This document shows, in pieces, positions 9,157 through 17,698 of a stretch of 64,000 bases of DNA. How positions within the stretch are numbered: the stretch's first letter is position 1; every line of letters begins with the position of its first letter. Position numbers and translations under genes: made by a program. This DNA is from Sphingomonas immobilis. Its GTDB lineage: Bacteria; Pseudomonadota; Alphaproteobacteria; Sphingomonadales; Sphingomonadaceae. The stretch lies in NCBI RefSeq assembly GCF_030580995.1, contig NZ_JAUQSZ010000002.1, positions 248,001 through 312,000 of the forward strand, given 5' to 3'. The notes below the pieces were generated by a model that had not been told where the DNA came from, searched no databases, and saw only the letters and a program-made list of their open reading frames with translations.

Positions 9157-9255
9157 CCCCTCCCCTTCAGGGGAGGGGTTGGGGTGGGGCCGTGCCGCGA
9201 GCGAGCTCTCTGCGAGGCTTCCCCCACCCCCTACCCCTCCCCTGAAGGGGAGGGG
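9157..9255. repeat. REPIN-like palindromic doublet between ftsK and ubiH-like gene
   Basis: Two hairpins CCCCTCCCC-TTCA-GGGGAGGGG-type (9157-9178) and CCCCTCCCCTGAAGGGGAGGGG-type (9234-9255, written in parts) lie in inverted order about 55 nt apart. Each has an inner GGGGTGGGG / CCCCACCCC arm. The architecture is that of the element inside recF, but with different stem bases. It lies between two divergent genes, so it is not a terminator. Confidence 0.8.
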
Positions 9256-9301
9256 CTAAGCGTGCATTGGCACGTAGGCGCGGGCGCGCTAGACCCGCCC
9301 G

Positions 9302-10519
9302 ATGGAAAAAGCGGACGTCATCATTCTCGGCGGCGGGCTCGTCGGCAGCGCGCTTGCGGTGGCGCTCTCCGCGCATGGGCTCGGCGCGATCGTCATCGAC
9401 ATTGCCGACCCGGAGGTGATCCTGGCGGCGGGCTTCGACGGCCGCGCCTCGGCGATCGCGAGCGCACCGTACCGGATGCTCGGCGCGATCGGCGTGCTGG
9501 AGCGGCTGGCGGGCGCGGGCTGCCCGATCGAGGGGATTCGCGTGAGCGACGGGCTGGAGCCCGGCAAGCTCGACTTCACGCCGGACGAGGGCGAGGGCGC
9601 GCTCGGCACGATGTTCGAGAACCGGCTGCTGCGGCGTGCCTTGTTCGAGGCGGCGAGCCATGCCGAGGGCGTCGCGGTGCGGATGAAGACGCGCGCCGTG
9701 GACGTGGTGCGCGGCGATCACGGCGTGACCGTCACGCTCGATTCGGGCGATGTCATCACCGCGCCGCTGCTGGTCGCCGCCGAGGGCCGCAATTCGCCGA
9801 CGCGCGAGGCGGCGGGGCTGAAGGTGGCGCGCTGGACCTACGACCATGCCGCGATCGTGACCTCGCTGCATCACGAACATTCCCACGAGAATATCGCCTT
9901 CGAGATCTTCTACCCGCAGGGGCCGTTCGCGATCCTGCCCTTGAACGACGACGCGGAGGGGCATCGTTCGGCGATCGTCTGGTCGGTGAAGCGGCACGAA
10001 TCGCCGGGCTATATGAAGCTGTCGGAGCGCGGCTTCCTCGCCGAATGCGAGAAGAAGATGGGCGGCTTCCTGGGCAAGCTCGGGCCGCTCGGCGGGCGGT
10101 GGAGCCATCCGCTCGGCTTCCATCATGCCGCGACGATCACGTCGAACCGCCTCGCGCTGGTGGGGGACGCGGCGCACGGCATCCACCCGATCGCGGGGCA
10201 GGGCGTCAACGTGGGGTTCCGCGACGTGGCGACTTTGGTCGAGGTGCTGGTCGAGGGCAAGCGCACCGGGCTCGACCTCGGCGACCCGGCGCTGCTGGCG
10301 CGCTACGACCGCTGGCGGAGCCTCGACACGTTCATGGTCGCGGCGGCGACCGACGGACTGACGCGGCTGTTCGGCGTGCCCGGCAGGACGGCGAACGCGG
10401 TGCGGCGCTTCGGGCTGTCGGCGGTGGACCGGGTGCCGGCGCTCAAGAACCGCTTCATGGCCGAGGCGCGCGGCGAGAGCGGCGACGTGCCGAAGCTGCT
10501 GCAGGGGCTGACGGTGTGA
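9302..10519 (+). CDS. UbiH/UbiF/VisC/COQ6-family FAD hydroxylase
   Basis: 405 aa. This is a class A flavoprotein aromatic hydroxylase, probably a ring hydroxylase of ubiquinone synthesis at the inner membrane. Seen: the N-terminal dinucleotide motif ILGGGLVGSALAVAL (about 7-21), the second FAD motif ALVGDAAHGIHPIAGQGVN (about 279-297) and the family position of the DG motif. Which ring carbon (C1, C5 or C6) is hydroxylated cannot be assigned from sequence by eye, so I give no symbol. It stands alone, divergent from ftsK across a palindromic repeat and convergent with the small membrane-protein operon. Confidence 0.85.
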   Translation: MEKADVIILGGGLVGSALAVALSAHGLGAIVIDIADPEVILAAGFDGRASAIASAPYRMLGAIGVLERLAGAGCPIEGIRVSDGLEPGKLDFTPDEGEGALGTMFENRLLRRALFEAASHAEGVAVRMKTRAVDVVRGDHGVTVTLDSGDVITAPLLVAAEGRNSPTREAAGLKVARWTYDHAAIVTSLHHEHSHENIAFEIFYPQGPFAILPLNDDAEGHRSAIVWSVKRHESPGYMKLSERGFLAECEKKMGGFLGKLGPLGGRWSHPLGFHHAATITSNRLALVGDAAHGIHPIAGQGVNVGFRDVATLVEVLVEGKRTGLDLGDPALLARYDRWRSLDTFMVAAATDGLTRLFGVPGRTANAVRRFGLSAVDRVPALKNRFMAEARGESGDVPKLLQGLTV

Positions 10520-10625
10520 CGCTGGCGCGTGAAAGTGATAGCTCGCTTGACAGATTGACACCTGAATCGAAAATGTAAGGCGCGATCGTTTCCGATTTTG
10601 CACTGATCCCGTGACCGACGATGCG

Positions 10626-10672
10626 AAAGAGCGGTGGCAAAAATAGCGTAGTCACGCGGTGTAGGACAGCGG
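10626..10672. repeat. Bipartite repeat AAAGAGCGG-N24-GTGTAGGACAGCGG, copy 1
   Basis: AAAGAGCGG and GTGTAGGACAGCGG are separated by 24 nt. The same pair of blocks, 23 nt apart, occurs at 63310-63356. In both places the element ends within 2 nt of the stop codon of a leftward gene and lies between convergent genes. The rest of 10520-10625 shows no gene. Confidence 0.5.
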
Positions 10673-10975
10673 CTAGAGGCTCGCCATCGCCACGACGAGC
10701 CACAAAAACGCCGCCGCGGGGATCAGCAAGGCCGCGAGGATGCGGAAGCGCGTGAAGCGGATCGCTGCGGCGACCGCGAAGCCGCTGCCCACGAACAGCG
10801 CGGCCGGCAGCGCCCAGGTCGCATAGAAGGCGCGCCACAGCTCGGGCTTGAGCTCCGATCCCGGCGCGTCGAACATCATCACGCTCATCGCCGCGAGGAA
10901 CAGCGCGAGCAGCATCGCCACCAGCTCGGCGACCGCGAGCAGGATCGCGACGATGCGCCTGGCGGCGGGGGTCAT
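10673..10975 (-). CDS. Small integral membrane protein, unknown function
   Basis: 100 aa with three predicted membrane helices: about 6-28 (IVAILLAVAELVAMLLALFL), about 46-66 and about 74-97. No known family motif is evident. The ATG at 10975 overlaps the stop of the preceding gene (ATGA), so translation is probably coupled and this is the last member of the cnoX operon. A longer reading of the same frame would start inside the upstream gene and is unlikely. Confidence 0.7.
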   Translation of the reverse strand: MTPAARRIVAILLAVAELVAMLLALFLAAMSVMMFDAPGSELKPELWRAFYATWALPAALFVGSGFAVAAAIRFTRFRILAALLIPAAAFLWLVVAMASL

Positions 10976-11343
10976 GTGGGCCCCGACAAGACTTCGCCGC
11001 ACGCGAGATCGAACAGGAACGCGCCGTTGGGGCGCAGGACATTGGGAGCGTATTCGCGCCACCACGCCGCCGCCGCGCGGTTGCTCTGTTCAAGAATATC
11101 GACGGCGACCGCCGCGCGCACGCGGTACCCCTGCCTTCGCACGATTCGCCCAAGCAAGGTGCCGCGTATGAACCCGATCAACGACGTTACCGGATGGAGG
11201 ACGCCGGTCGACAAAGCTGTAACTGGACGATCGTTGATCAGCGGCAGTTCGACGCCGATCCAAGCGTCCCGTATCCATTCAGGCGCCTCGCCGAGTGGTC
11301 GCGACGTTATGCGCAGCGTAGCACTCGCCGACTCACCCCTCAC
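10972..11343 (-). CDS. Conserved hypothetical protein
   Basis: 123 aa, soluble, starting at a GTG that overlaps the stop of the Lon-domain gene (GTGA). I do not recognise the fold. Features are a Trp-rich N-terminal half (EWIRDAWIGVELPL), a short hydrophobic stretch around HPVTSLIGFIRGTLLG, and a C-terminal AWWREYAPNVLRPNGAFLFDL with a single Cys near the end. Four-nt overlaps on both sides tie it to the cnoX operon. Confidence 0.65.
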   Translation of the reverse strand: MRGESASATLRITSRPLGEAPEWIRDAWIGVELPLINDRPVTALSTGVLHPVTSLIGFIRGTLLGRIVRRQGYRVRAAVAVDILEQSNRAAAAWWREYAPNVLRPNGAFLFDLACGEVLSGPT

Positions 11344-11981
11344 TGCAAAGTCACCGAATCCTCGCCGTCGTGGCGGCCGAAGAATTGCATGAGCTGGACG
11401 ATCAGCTCCGCCCGGTCCTCGATGCCGTCCGCCTCGAGCAGTGCCTGTTTGGCGGCCACGTCGAACGGCGCGATCTGGGCGATGCCGTTGACGAGCGCCT
11501 CGTCGTCGAGCCGTGTCACCTGATCCCAGTCGACCGCATAGCCCTGCGCATCGGCGAAGGCGCGCGATTCGCTTTCCAGCAGCGAGCGGCGCGAGAGCGA
11601 CAGCGTTTCGGGCTCGGCATTGACCGGCAGCAGCTCGGCCTCGACCTGGCGGAAGGCGGTCGTCACGTCGAGCTCGCGGACGATGCGGAACAGCGAGAGG
11701 CCTTCGAGGACGAGGTTGTAGCGGCCGTCCTCGCTCGCTTCGAACTCGCCGATCTTGCCGACGCAGCCGATTTCGAACAGCGGCGGCGTGTCGCGGCGGC
11801 CGACCTTGTTCGCGCGCGGCTGGATCATGCCAATGCGACGGTCGCGCGCCATCGCGTCGGAAACCATCGCGCGGTAGCGCGGCTCGAAGATGTGCAGCGG
11901 CAGGTGCATGCGCGGGAACAGCAGCGCCCCCGGCAGCGGGAAGATCGACAGCCGGGTGGTGGTTGCCGCGGCTTCGCTCAT
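11340..11981 (-). CDS. LON substrate-binding-domain protein
   Basis: 213 aa. The whole protein corresponds to the N-terminal substrate-recognition domain of Lon protease without the AAA+ and peptidase parts. Typical pieces are LSIFPLPGALLFPRMHLPLHIFEPRY at the N-terminus (seen in shorter blocks), RRIGMIQP, and GCVGKIGEFE...GRYNLVLEG. Such stand-alone proteins are thought to act in protein quality control. Here the gene overlaps cnoX by 4 nt (ATGA), which fits a shared proteostasis role. That role is inference from context. Confidence 0.85.
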   Translation of the reverse strand: MSEAAATTTRLSIFPLPGALLFPRMHLPLHIFEPRYRAMVSDAMARDRRIGMIQPRANKVGRRDTPPLFEIGCVGKIGEFEASEDGRYNLVLEGLSLFRIVRELDVTTAFRQVEAELLPVNAEPETLSLSRRSLLESESRAFADAQGYAVDWDQVTRLDDEALVNGIAQIAPFDVAAKQALLEADGIEDRAELIVQLMQFFGRHDGEDSVTLQ

Positions 11982-12889
11982 CCGAACAGGATCGCCGACA
12001 ATTTGCGGCGCTGCGCCGACACCCAGGGGTCTTCGAGCCCGACCACGTCGAACAGCTTGAGCAGCTGCGTGCGTGCCGCGCTGTCGTTCCAGGCGCGATC
12101 GTCGGCGATCATCGCGAGCAGCGTGTCGGCGGCGGCGTCGCGGTCGCCCGCCGCCATCTGGCCGCCGGCGAGTTCGAAGCGCTTGTCCATGTTCTCGGGA
12201 TCGGCGGCGGCCTCGGCGGCGAGCGCGGAGAGATCGTCGACCGGCTTGGCGCTTTCGGCGAGCGCGAGCGCCGAGCGGGCGCGCTCGATCTCGGGCGCCT
12301 TGGCGGCCTCTTCTGGCACGGCCTCGAGATGCGCACGCGCCTCGTCGATCATGCCCGCCGCCACCAGCGCGCGGACATAGCCGGCGTGGACGGCGGGATT
12401 GTCGGGCGCCATCTCGGCGATCTGCGCATAGATGTTGGCGGCGCGCGCGCCGTCGCCCTCGGCCAGCACCTGCTCCGCCATCGCGATCAGCGGCTCGATC
12501 TCGGCTTCGGCCTGCGCGGCTTCGCTCTCGATCGGCAATTGCTTCAGGATCTGGTCGAGCGTCGCGCGCATCTGCGACTCGGTGCGCGCCTGCGTCAGGT
12601 CGGCGACGAGCTGGCCCTGGAACATCGCGTAGATCGTCGGGATCGACTTGATCTGGAATTGCGCGGCGATGAACTGGTTCTTGTCGGTATCGACCTTCGC
12701 CAGCACGACGCCCTTGTCGGCATAGGCCGCGGCGATCTTGTCGAGCATCGGCGCGATCGCCTTGCACGGCCCGCACCATTCCGCCCAGAAATCGATGATG
12801 ACGAGCTTCGTCATCGACGGTTCGACGACGTCCTTGCGGAAAGCCTCGACGGCCTCGCGTTCGGCGGCGCTCATGCCCAGGGTTGCCAA
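11978..12889 (-). CDS. cnoX: Thioredoxin-TPR chaperedoxin, CnoX (YbbN) type
   Basis: 303 aa. An N-terminal thioredoxin domain (about 10-115) has an intact WCGPCK active site (C39, C42). A long helical C-terminal part (about 125-303) matches the TPR-like region of CnoX/YbbN. CnoX protects oxidatively stressed clients and hands them to GroEL/DnaK. The E. coli protein lost the redox CxxC, while alphaproteobacterial members usually keep it, as here. It is the first gene of a four-gene set with 4-nt overlaps throughout (cnoX, LON-domain, hypothetical, membrane protein). Confidence 0.87.
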   Translation of the reverse strand: MATLGMSAAEREAVEAFRKDVVEPSMTKLVIIDFWAEWCGPCKAIAPMLDKIAAAYADKGVVLAKVDTDKNQFIAAQFQIKSIPTIYAMFQGQLVADLTQARTESQMRATLDQILKQLPIESEAAQAEAEIEPLIAMAEQVLAEGDGARAANIYAQIAEMAPDNPAVHAGYVRALVAAGMIDEARAHLEAVPEEAAKAPEIERARSALALAESAKPVDDLSALAAEAAADPENMDKRFELAGGQMAAGDRDAAADTLLAMIADDRAWNDSAARTQLLKLFDVVGLEDPWVSAQRRKLSAILFG

Positions 12890-13052
12890 GTGATGCTCCA
12901 GTGTTTCGGTCGTTGGCGCCTTATGTGGGCGCTCGGGCCCTCAAGCCAAGGCTTTTCGATGGTTGCGCAAATGGGGGTTGCCAGCCCGCGGGGCTGGCGC
13001 TATCAGCCGCCCTCCTTACCCGCCCCCCTCACCGGGAGCGCGTGGCGCCAGA

Positions 13053-13127
13053 GCGGGCGTAGCTCAGGGGTAGAGCACAACCTTGCCAAGGTTGGGGTCG
13101 AGGGTTCGAATCCCTTCGCCCGCTCCA
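13053..13127 (+). tRNA. tRNA-Gly (GCC)
   Basis: Cloverleaf by inspection: acceptor GCGGGCG / CGCCCGC, D-arm AGCTCAGGGGTAGAGC, anticodon stem CAACC/GGTTG with loop TTGCCAA (anticodon GCC), and T-arm GAGGGTTCGAATCCCTTC. TCCA is encoded at the end. It reads rightward into structured repeat B, whose first paired base is the terminal A of CCA. Confidence 0.96.
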
Positions 13128-13205
13128 GCGGTCGCAGCGATTTGGCTGCGCCAAATCGTGACCAGCGACCGCTCGGCCGGCCTCGCACAAGCGAGCACCG
13201 ACGGC
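13127..13205 (+). repeat. Structured repeat, copy B (lacks last hairpin)
   Basis: Outer stem AGCGGTCGC (13127-13135) pairs with GCGACCGCT (13165-13173). Inside is hairpin GATTTGG-CTGCG-CCAAATC (13139-13157). GGCCGG (13175-13180), hairpin CTCGC-ACAA-GCGAG (13182-13195) and spacer ACCGACGGC (13197-13205) follow. The third hairpin of the other copies is absent. It abuts tRNA-Gly directly. Confidence 0.65.
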
Positions 13206-13276
13206 GAAGAGCATCGTCTGCCTCTCTCCGCAAGAACCGGGATGAGCCGCGGGCCGTCCCGCGCTATCACCGGCGC

Positions 13277-14074
13277 ATGAACAAGGCAGCGATTCGCGTC
13301 GGCATCGGCGGTTGGACCTACGAACCCTGGCGCGGGACGTTCTTTCCCGAGAAGCTCGCGCAGAAGAGGGAGCTCGAATATGCGGCGTCGCAGCTGACCG
13401 CGATCGAGGTCAACGGCACCTACTACAGCAGCCAGAAGCCTGCGACCTTCGCAGGCTGGGCAAAGGCGGTGCCCGACGGTTTCGTCTTCACGCTGAAGGC
13501 CTCGCGCTTCTGCACCAACCGCAAGGTGCTGGCGGAGGCCGGCGAATCGGTGGCGAAGTTCGTGGGGCAGGGGATCGTCGAGCTCGGCGACCGGCTCGGG
13601 CCGATCCTGTGGCAGTTCATGGCGACCAAGAAATTCGACGCGGAGGATTTCCGCGCGTTCCTCGCGCTGCTGCCGGACCGTCACGAGGGCGTGACGCTGC
13701 GCCATGCGGTGCAGGTGCGGCACGAGAGCTTCGCCTGCCCGGAGTTCGTCGCGATGATGCGGGAGCGCGGGGCGGCGATCGTCTACGCCCATTCGCCCGA
13801 ATATCCGGCGATCGCCGACGTGAGCGGCGATTTCGTCTATGCGCGGCTGGAGAGCGGAGTCGACGAGGAACCGACCGGTTATAGCGAGCGGGCGCTCGAC
13901 GAGTGGGCGGATGCGGCGCGCATCTGGTCGGCGGGGGGCCGGCCGGAGGGGCTGCCCTATGCCGCCGATCCCGCGCCCAAGACGCCGCGCGAGACCTTCG
14001 TGTTCTTCATCCACGGCGGCAAGGTGCGCGCGCCGCACGCGGCGATGGCGCTGATCGAGCGGCTCAAGGCCTAG
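13277..14074 (+). CDS. DUF72 family protein (YecE-like)
   Basis: 265 aa. A DUF72 TIM-barrel-like protein of unknown biochemical role. The N-terminus RVGIGGWTYEPWRGTFFP, the block EVNGTYYSSQKPATFAGWAK and VFTLKASRF are typical of the family, as is the C-terminal WSAGG...PRETFVFFIHGGKVRAP. The ATG is chosen because RVGIGGW sits at the expected N-terminal position. Its last 11 nt overlap tail-to-tail with the Mic60-like gene. Confidence 0.87.
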   Translation: MNKAAIRVGIGGWTYEPWRGTFFPEKLAQKRELEYAASQLTAIEVNGTYYSSQKPATFAGWAKAVPDGFVFTLKASRFCTNRKVLAEAGESVAKFVGQGIVELGDRLGPILWQFMATKKFDAEDFRAFLALLPDRHEGVTLRHAVQVRHESFACPEFVAMMRERGAAIVYAHSPEYPAIADVSGDFVYARLESGVDEEPTGYSERALDEWADAARIWSAGGRPEGLPYAADPAPKTPRETFVFFIHGGKVRAPHAAMALIERLKA

Positions 14075-14996
14075 GCGTCGGGCTCGGCGCCGGTGCGGGG
14101 GGCGGCGCGGGCGTGGCGACCGATCCGGCGGCCTGGCCGAGCAGCGCCGCGGTCTCGATGATGTCGAGCGCGCGGCGCGTCTCGATGTAGCGCTTGGCGG
14201 CGTCGGTCCAGCGCGTCGCACCGGCGGCGCCGGGCAGGTGCGCGACCTCGGCAAGCGCCGCCTCGACCTGCCCGATCTCGAGCAGCCGCCGCGCCCGCGC
14301 CAGCCGCTCGCCCGGCAGCGGGGAAGGCGCATCGGCATTGTGGAGGACGACGAGGCTGGAAAGCTCGCGTTGCAGGCTGGTGAAGAAGCCGCCCGACAGG
14401 CCGCCGGTGACGAGGCTGGGCGCGACCGCCTCCAGCCCGCCGCGCAGATCCTCCAGCGTGACCGGCTGGCGCGCGGCCTGCACGATCGTCGCGACCGCCT
14501 GACCCTGCGCACCGCCGAAGCGGTCGCGCAGCCGGCCCTCGATGAAGCCGAGCGACGTGCCGCGATCGAGCGCGCGGCGCGCGGCGAAGGCGATCAGCAT
14601 CCCTTCCGCGCGGGTGGCGTTGCCGGCGGCGGCCTGCGCATCGGCGCTGACGCCTGCCGTCCGCCCCTCGAGCGCGTTGAGCTGTGCGGCGAGCGCGGTC
14701 TCGCGGTTCGACAGCGCGTCGAGATCGATGGTCGCGCTTTGCGAGGTGCCCTTCGACGGCACGATCACGACCGGCGCCTGCGGGCCCGATGCGCCCGGTG
14801 TGACCGGCAGCGTCAGCGTGGCGACCTTGGGCGCGGGGGCGAGATCGAAATGGCGAATCGCGAAATATGCGGCGGCGGCACCGATCAGGATGAGGACCAG
14901 CGCGAGAACCGCGAAGATCGGCCAGCGCGGTTTGCGGCGCGCCGCCACCTCGATCGGCACCCCGGTCGACAATTCTATCGGCGGGTCTTGATCCAT
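14064..14996 (-). CDS. Mic60/mitofilin-like inner-membrane protein (heme-operon gene)
   Basis: 310 aa. A short cytoplasmic N-terminus precedes one membrane helix (about 26-47), an Ala-rich helical/coiled region (about 95-150) and a C-terminal domain with VTLEDLRGGLEAVAPSLV and ARARRLLEIGQVEAALAEVAHLPGA. The tail is Pro-rich. This is the layout of bacterial mitofilin (COG4223) proteins, which in alphaproteobacteria are commonly encoded beside hemC-hemD and are related to mitochondrial Mic60. Here it follows hemD after 30 nt. A role in intracytoplasmic-membrane or envelope architecture is known for some homologues. In this organism it is inferred only. Confidence 0.7.
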   Translation of the reverse strand: MDQDPPIELSTGVPIEVAARRKPRWPIFAVLALVLILIGAAAAYFAIRHFDLAPAPKVATLTLPVTPGASGPQAPVVIVPSKGTSQSATIDLDALSNRETALAAQLNALEGRTAGVSADAQAAAGNATRAEGMLIAFAARRALDRGTSLGFIEGRLRDRFGGAQGQAVATIVQAARQPVTLEDLRGGLEAVAPSLVTGGLSGGFFTSLQRELSSLVVLHNADAPSPLPGERLARARRLLEIGQVEAALAEVAHLPGAAGATRWTDAAKRYIETRRALDIIETAALLGQAAGSVATPAPPPAPAPSPTPRP

Positions 14997-15026
14997 GTCA
15001 CCTTATCCGCGCGGGGAGGCGGGTGG

Positions 15027-15689
15027 TCAACGGCCAAGCGCGCGGACGGCGTCTAACAGCGCGGCGTCGGTGGGCGCGGCGGCGGTGGCGACGGTGGACC
15101 AGCCGCTGCCGGCGGCTTGCGCGATGGCGGGGCTGAAGGCGGCGACGGTGATGCCCGCGCGGGGAATCGCGGCGGCGTCGAGCAGGGCAGCGAGCGTGCG
15201 CGCGGCGCGGGCGGAGTGCAGCAGGGCGGTGGTGCCGGTGAGCAGGGCGAGCCGTTCGGGCGGCACCGCGAGAGGTTCGCTGGCGTAGACGGTCTCGGTG
15301 CGGGTCACGCCGGGCGGGGCCGGGGTGCGGTCCTCTCCGGCGAGGTGGAGGACGCGGGAGAAGCCGTGCGCGATCAGCAGCGCGGAGAGGGCGGCGGCGT
15401 CGCTGTCGCCGGTCGCGACGACGGTGAGACCGGCGGCACGCGCGGCGGCGGCGGTCGAGTCGCCGACCGTCACGACCGGCAGCGCCGCCAGCGCGCCGAG
15501 CGGCCCGGCGCTGCGCACGGCGTTGGCGCTGGTGAGGAGGAGGGCGTCGTGACCGGCGGGATCGGGATGCGTCCAGGCGCGCGCGGCAATTTCGAACAGC
15601 GGCAGGCGGAGCGTCTCGAAACCCGCGGCGGCGGCCCGCGCGCGGGTGGCCGCGTTGCCGGGTTCGGGACGGAGGATGGCGAGCTTCAC
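15027..15689 (-). CDS. hemD: Uroporphyrinogen-III synthase
   Basis: 220 aa. It cyclises and isomerises hydroxymethylbilane to uroporphyrinogen III, the branch-point tetrapyrrole. HemD proteins are poorly conserved. The supporting pieces are ILRPEPGNAATRARAAAAG at the N-terminus, LLLTSANAVR, VVTVGDSTAAAARAAGL and the closing FSPAIAQAAG. Context is decisive: the GTG start overlaps the hemC stop by 4 nt (GTGA), and the Mic60-like gene follows. Confidence 0.85.
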   Translation of the reverse strand: MKLAILRPEPGNAATRARAAAAGFETLRLPLFEIAARAWTHPDPAGHDALLLTSANAVRSAGPLGALAALPVVTVGDSTAAAARAAGLTVVATGDSDAAALSALLIAHGFSRVLHLAGEDRTPAPPGVTRTETVYASEPLAVPPERLALLTGTTALLHSARAARTLAALLDAAAIPRAGITVAAFSPAIAQAAGSGWSTVATAAAPTDAALLDAVRALGR

Positions 15690-16597
15690 CCCGCGAACAG
15701 CCGCCGCACGGCGTCCGGCGCGCGGGCGAGCAGGTCCGTCGCGAGCGTTTCTGCAAGATCTTCGCCGCGCGTGCCCTCGATCCGGCCGGTGACGTGCTCC
15801 GCGCCGTCCTCGGACAGCAGTTCCGCCGCGAGCGTCATCCGCCCGCCCGCCAGCGTTGCCAGCGCCGCGACCGGCGAGTGGCAATCGGCGACCAGCCGCG
15901 CGAGCAGCGCGCGTTCGGTCAGGACGCAGGCGTGCGTGTCGGCATGGTCGATCGCCGCGACCAGCGCGGCGGCGGGCGACCCCGTCAGCGTCTCGATCCC
16001 GACCGCGCCCTGCGCCGGGGCGGGGAGCATCGTCTCGGGCGCGATCGCGACGCCGGTGTCGCCGCGCCCGAGCCGGTCGAGCCCCGCCGCCGCCAGCAAG
16101 GTCGCATCGACCTCGCCCGCCGCCAGCTTGGCGAGGCGCGTGTCGACATTGCCACGGAACACCACCGTCGCGATATCGGGGCGCAGGCGCTTCAATTGCG
16201 CGGCGCGGCGCGGGCTGCTCGTGCCGACGACCGCGCCCTTGCGCAGAGCGGCGATGCTTTCCGCGCCGATCAGCCGGTCGCGCACGTCGGCGCGCGGCAG
16301 CATCGCCGCGATGGCGATCTCGGCCGGGCGGATCGTCTCGACGTCCTTCATCGAATGGACCGCGCAGTCGATCGCGCCATCGAGTAGAGCGCGGTCGAGT
16401 TCCTTGGTCCACAAAGCCTTGCCGCCGATCTCGGCGAGCGCGCGGTCCTGCACGCGGTCGCCGGTGGTGCGGATGACAGTGATCTCAACCGCATCCTCGC
16501 GCCAGCCGTGCGCGGCGCACAAAGCGGCGCGCACCATCGCGGCCTGGGTGAGGGCGAGCGGCGAACCGCGCGTGCCGAGGCGGAAGGTCGAGGTCAT
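15686..16597 (-). CDS. hemC: Porphobilinogen deaminase (hydroxymethylbilane synthase)
   Basis: 303 aa. It condenses four porphobilinogens to hydroxymethylbilane using a dipyrromethane cofactor. N-terminal FRLGTRGSPLAL, IGGKALWTKELD, HSMKDVET with catalytic Asp85, VVGTSSPRR, and FRGNVDTRL are all present. The cofactor-carrying Cys is C239 in VADCHSPVA, where the usual Gly-rich surroundings are changed but the Cys is kept. AGGAGGAG precedes the ATG at good spacing. First gene of hemC-hemD-mic60-like, divergent from tsaD. Confidence 0.94.
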   Translation of the reverse strand: MTSTFRLGTRGSPLALTQAAMVRAALCAAHGWREDAVEITVIRTTGDRVQDRALAEIGGKALWTKELDRALLDGAIDCAVHSMKDVETIRPAEIAIAAMLPRADVRDRLIGAESIAALRKGAVVGTSSPRRAAQLKRLRPDIATVVFRGNVDTRLAKLAAGEVDATLLAAAGLDRLGRGDTGVAIAPETMLPAPAQGAVGIETLTGSPAAALVAAIDHADTHACVLTERALLARLVADCHSPVAALATLAGGRMTLAAELLSEDGAEHVTGRIEGTRGEDLAETLATDLLARAPDAVRRLFAG

Positions 16598-16618
16598 CGC
16601 TCCTCCTAAAGAAAAGCG

Positions 16619-16647
16619 GCCCCCTTCGACAAGCTCGGGGCGAATGA
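16619..16647. repeat. Single REP-like hairpin between hemC and tsaD
   Basis: CCCCCTTCGACAAGCTCGGGG is followed by CGAATGA. This is a short imperfect palindrome of the widespread TTCGACAAGCTC type. It occupies most of the 63-bp divergent intergenic region, so the hemC and tsaD promoters must overlap or lie beside it. Confidence 0.5.
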
Positions 16648-16660
16648 CTAACTGGGGGTG

Positions 16661-17698
16661 ATGAGTGCAAAAGTGATCCTCGGCCTCGAATCGAGCTGCG
16701 ACGAGACCGCCGCCGCCGTCGTCACGTCGGACCGGCGCGTGCTCGCGCATCGGCTGGCGGGGCAGGAGGCGGCGCACCGGCCGTACGGCGGCGTCGTGCC
16801 CGAGATCGCGGCGCGCGCGCATGTCGAGGCGCTGATCCCGCTGGTCGAGGGCGCGCTGGCCGATGCCGGGCTGACGCTCGATCAGATCGATGCCGTTGCC
16901 GCGACGGCGGGGCCGGGGCTGATCGGCGGCGTGATGGTCGGGCTCGTCACGGGCAAGGCGCTGGCGCATGCCGCGGGCAAGCCGCTGGTGGCGGTCAATC
17001 ACCTCGAGGGCCATGCGCTGAGCCCGCGCCTTTCCGATCCCGATCTCGATTTTCCCTATCTGCTGTTGCTGGTGTCGGGCGGGCATTGCCAGTTGCTGCT
17101 GGTCGAGGGCGTCGCGCGCTATCGCCGGCTCGCCACGACGATCGACGACGCCGCTGGCGAGGCGTTCGACAAGAGCGCCAAGGTGCTGGGCCTCGGCTTT
17201 CCGGGCGGCCCGGCGGTGGAGCGCGCCGCCGCGCTGGGGCGCGACGTGGTGCCGTTGCCGCGCCCGCTGAAGGGATCGGCCGAGCCGCATTTCTCCTTCG
17301 CGGGCCTCAAGAGCGCGGTGGTGCGCGCGCACGATTCGGGCCGGTGGAGCGTCGAGGATATCGCCGCCAGCTTCCAGGCGGCGGTGGTCGATTGCCTGAT
17401 CGACCGTACTATCAGGGCGCTGGCGCATGCCGACGCGGCGACGGCGCTGGTCGTGGCGGGCGGGGTCGCGGCGAATCAGGCAGTGCGCGGCAGCCTGTCG
17501 GCGCTGGCGAGCGCCAACGGCCTGCGTTTCGTGGCGCCGCCGCTGTGGTTGTGTACTGACAATGCCGCAATGATCGGCTGGGCCGGGGCGGAGCGCTTCG
17601 CCGCCGGCCTCACCGATCCGCTCGACATGCCCGCCCGCCCGCGCTGGCCGCTCGACCCGGCGGCGGAAGCGGTGCGCGGGGCGGGGGTGAAGGCATGA
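16661..17698 (+). CDS. tsaD: tRNA N6-threonylcarbamoyladenosine transferase TsaD
   Basis: 345 aa. It transfers the threonylcarbamoyl group to A37 of ANN-decoding tRNAs, together with TsaB and TsaE. Visible: N-terminal [16 protein letters not shown], the metal-binding [11 protein letters not shown] (HxxxH), [14 protein letters not shown], and the late [12 protein letters not shown] with the third ligand Asp. Either GTG 16658 or ATG 16661 could start translation; I prefer ATG behind GGGGG. It overlaps gpsA by 4 nt (ATGA), an order conserved in many alphaproteobacteria. Confidence 0.94.
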   Translation: MSAKVILGLESSCDETAAAVVTSDRRVLAHRLAGQEAAHRPYGGVVPEIAARAHVEALIPLVEGALADAGLTLDQIDAVAATAGPGLIGGVMVGLVTGKALAHAAGKPLVAVNHLEGHALSPRLSDPDLDFPYLLLLVSGGHCQLLLVEGVARYRRLATTIDDAAGEAFDKSAKVLGLGFPGGPAVERAAALGRDVVPLPRPLKGSAEPHFSFAGLKSAVVRAHDSGRWSVEDIAASFQAAVVDCLIDRTIRALAHADAATALVVAGGVAANQAVRGSLSALASANGLRFVAPPLWLCTDNAAMIGWAGAERFAAGLTDPLDMPARPRWPLDPAAEAVRGAGVKA

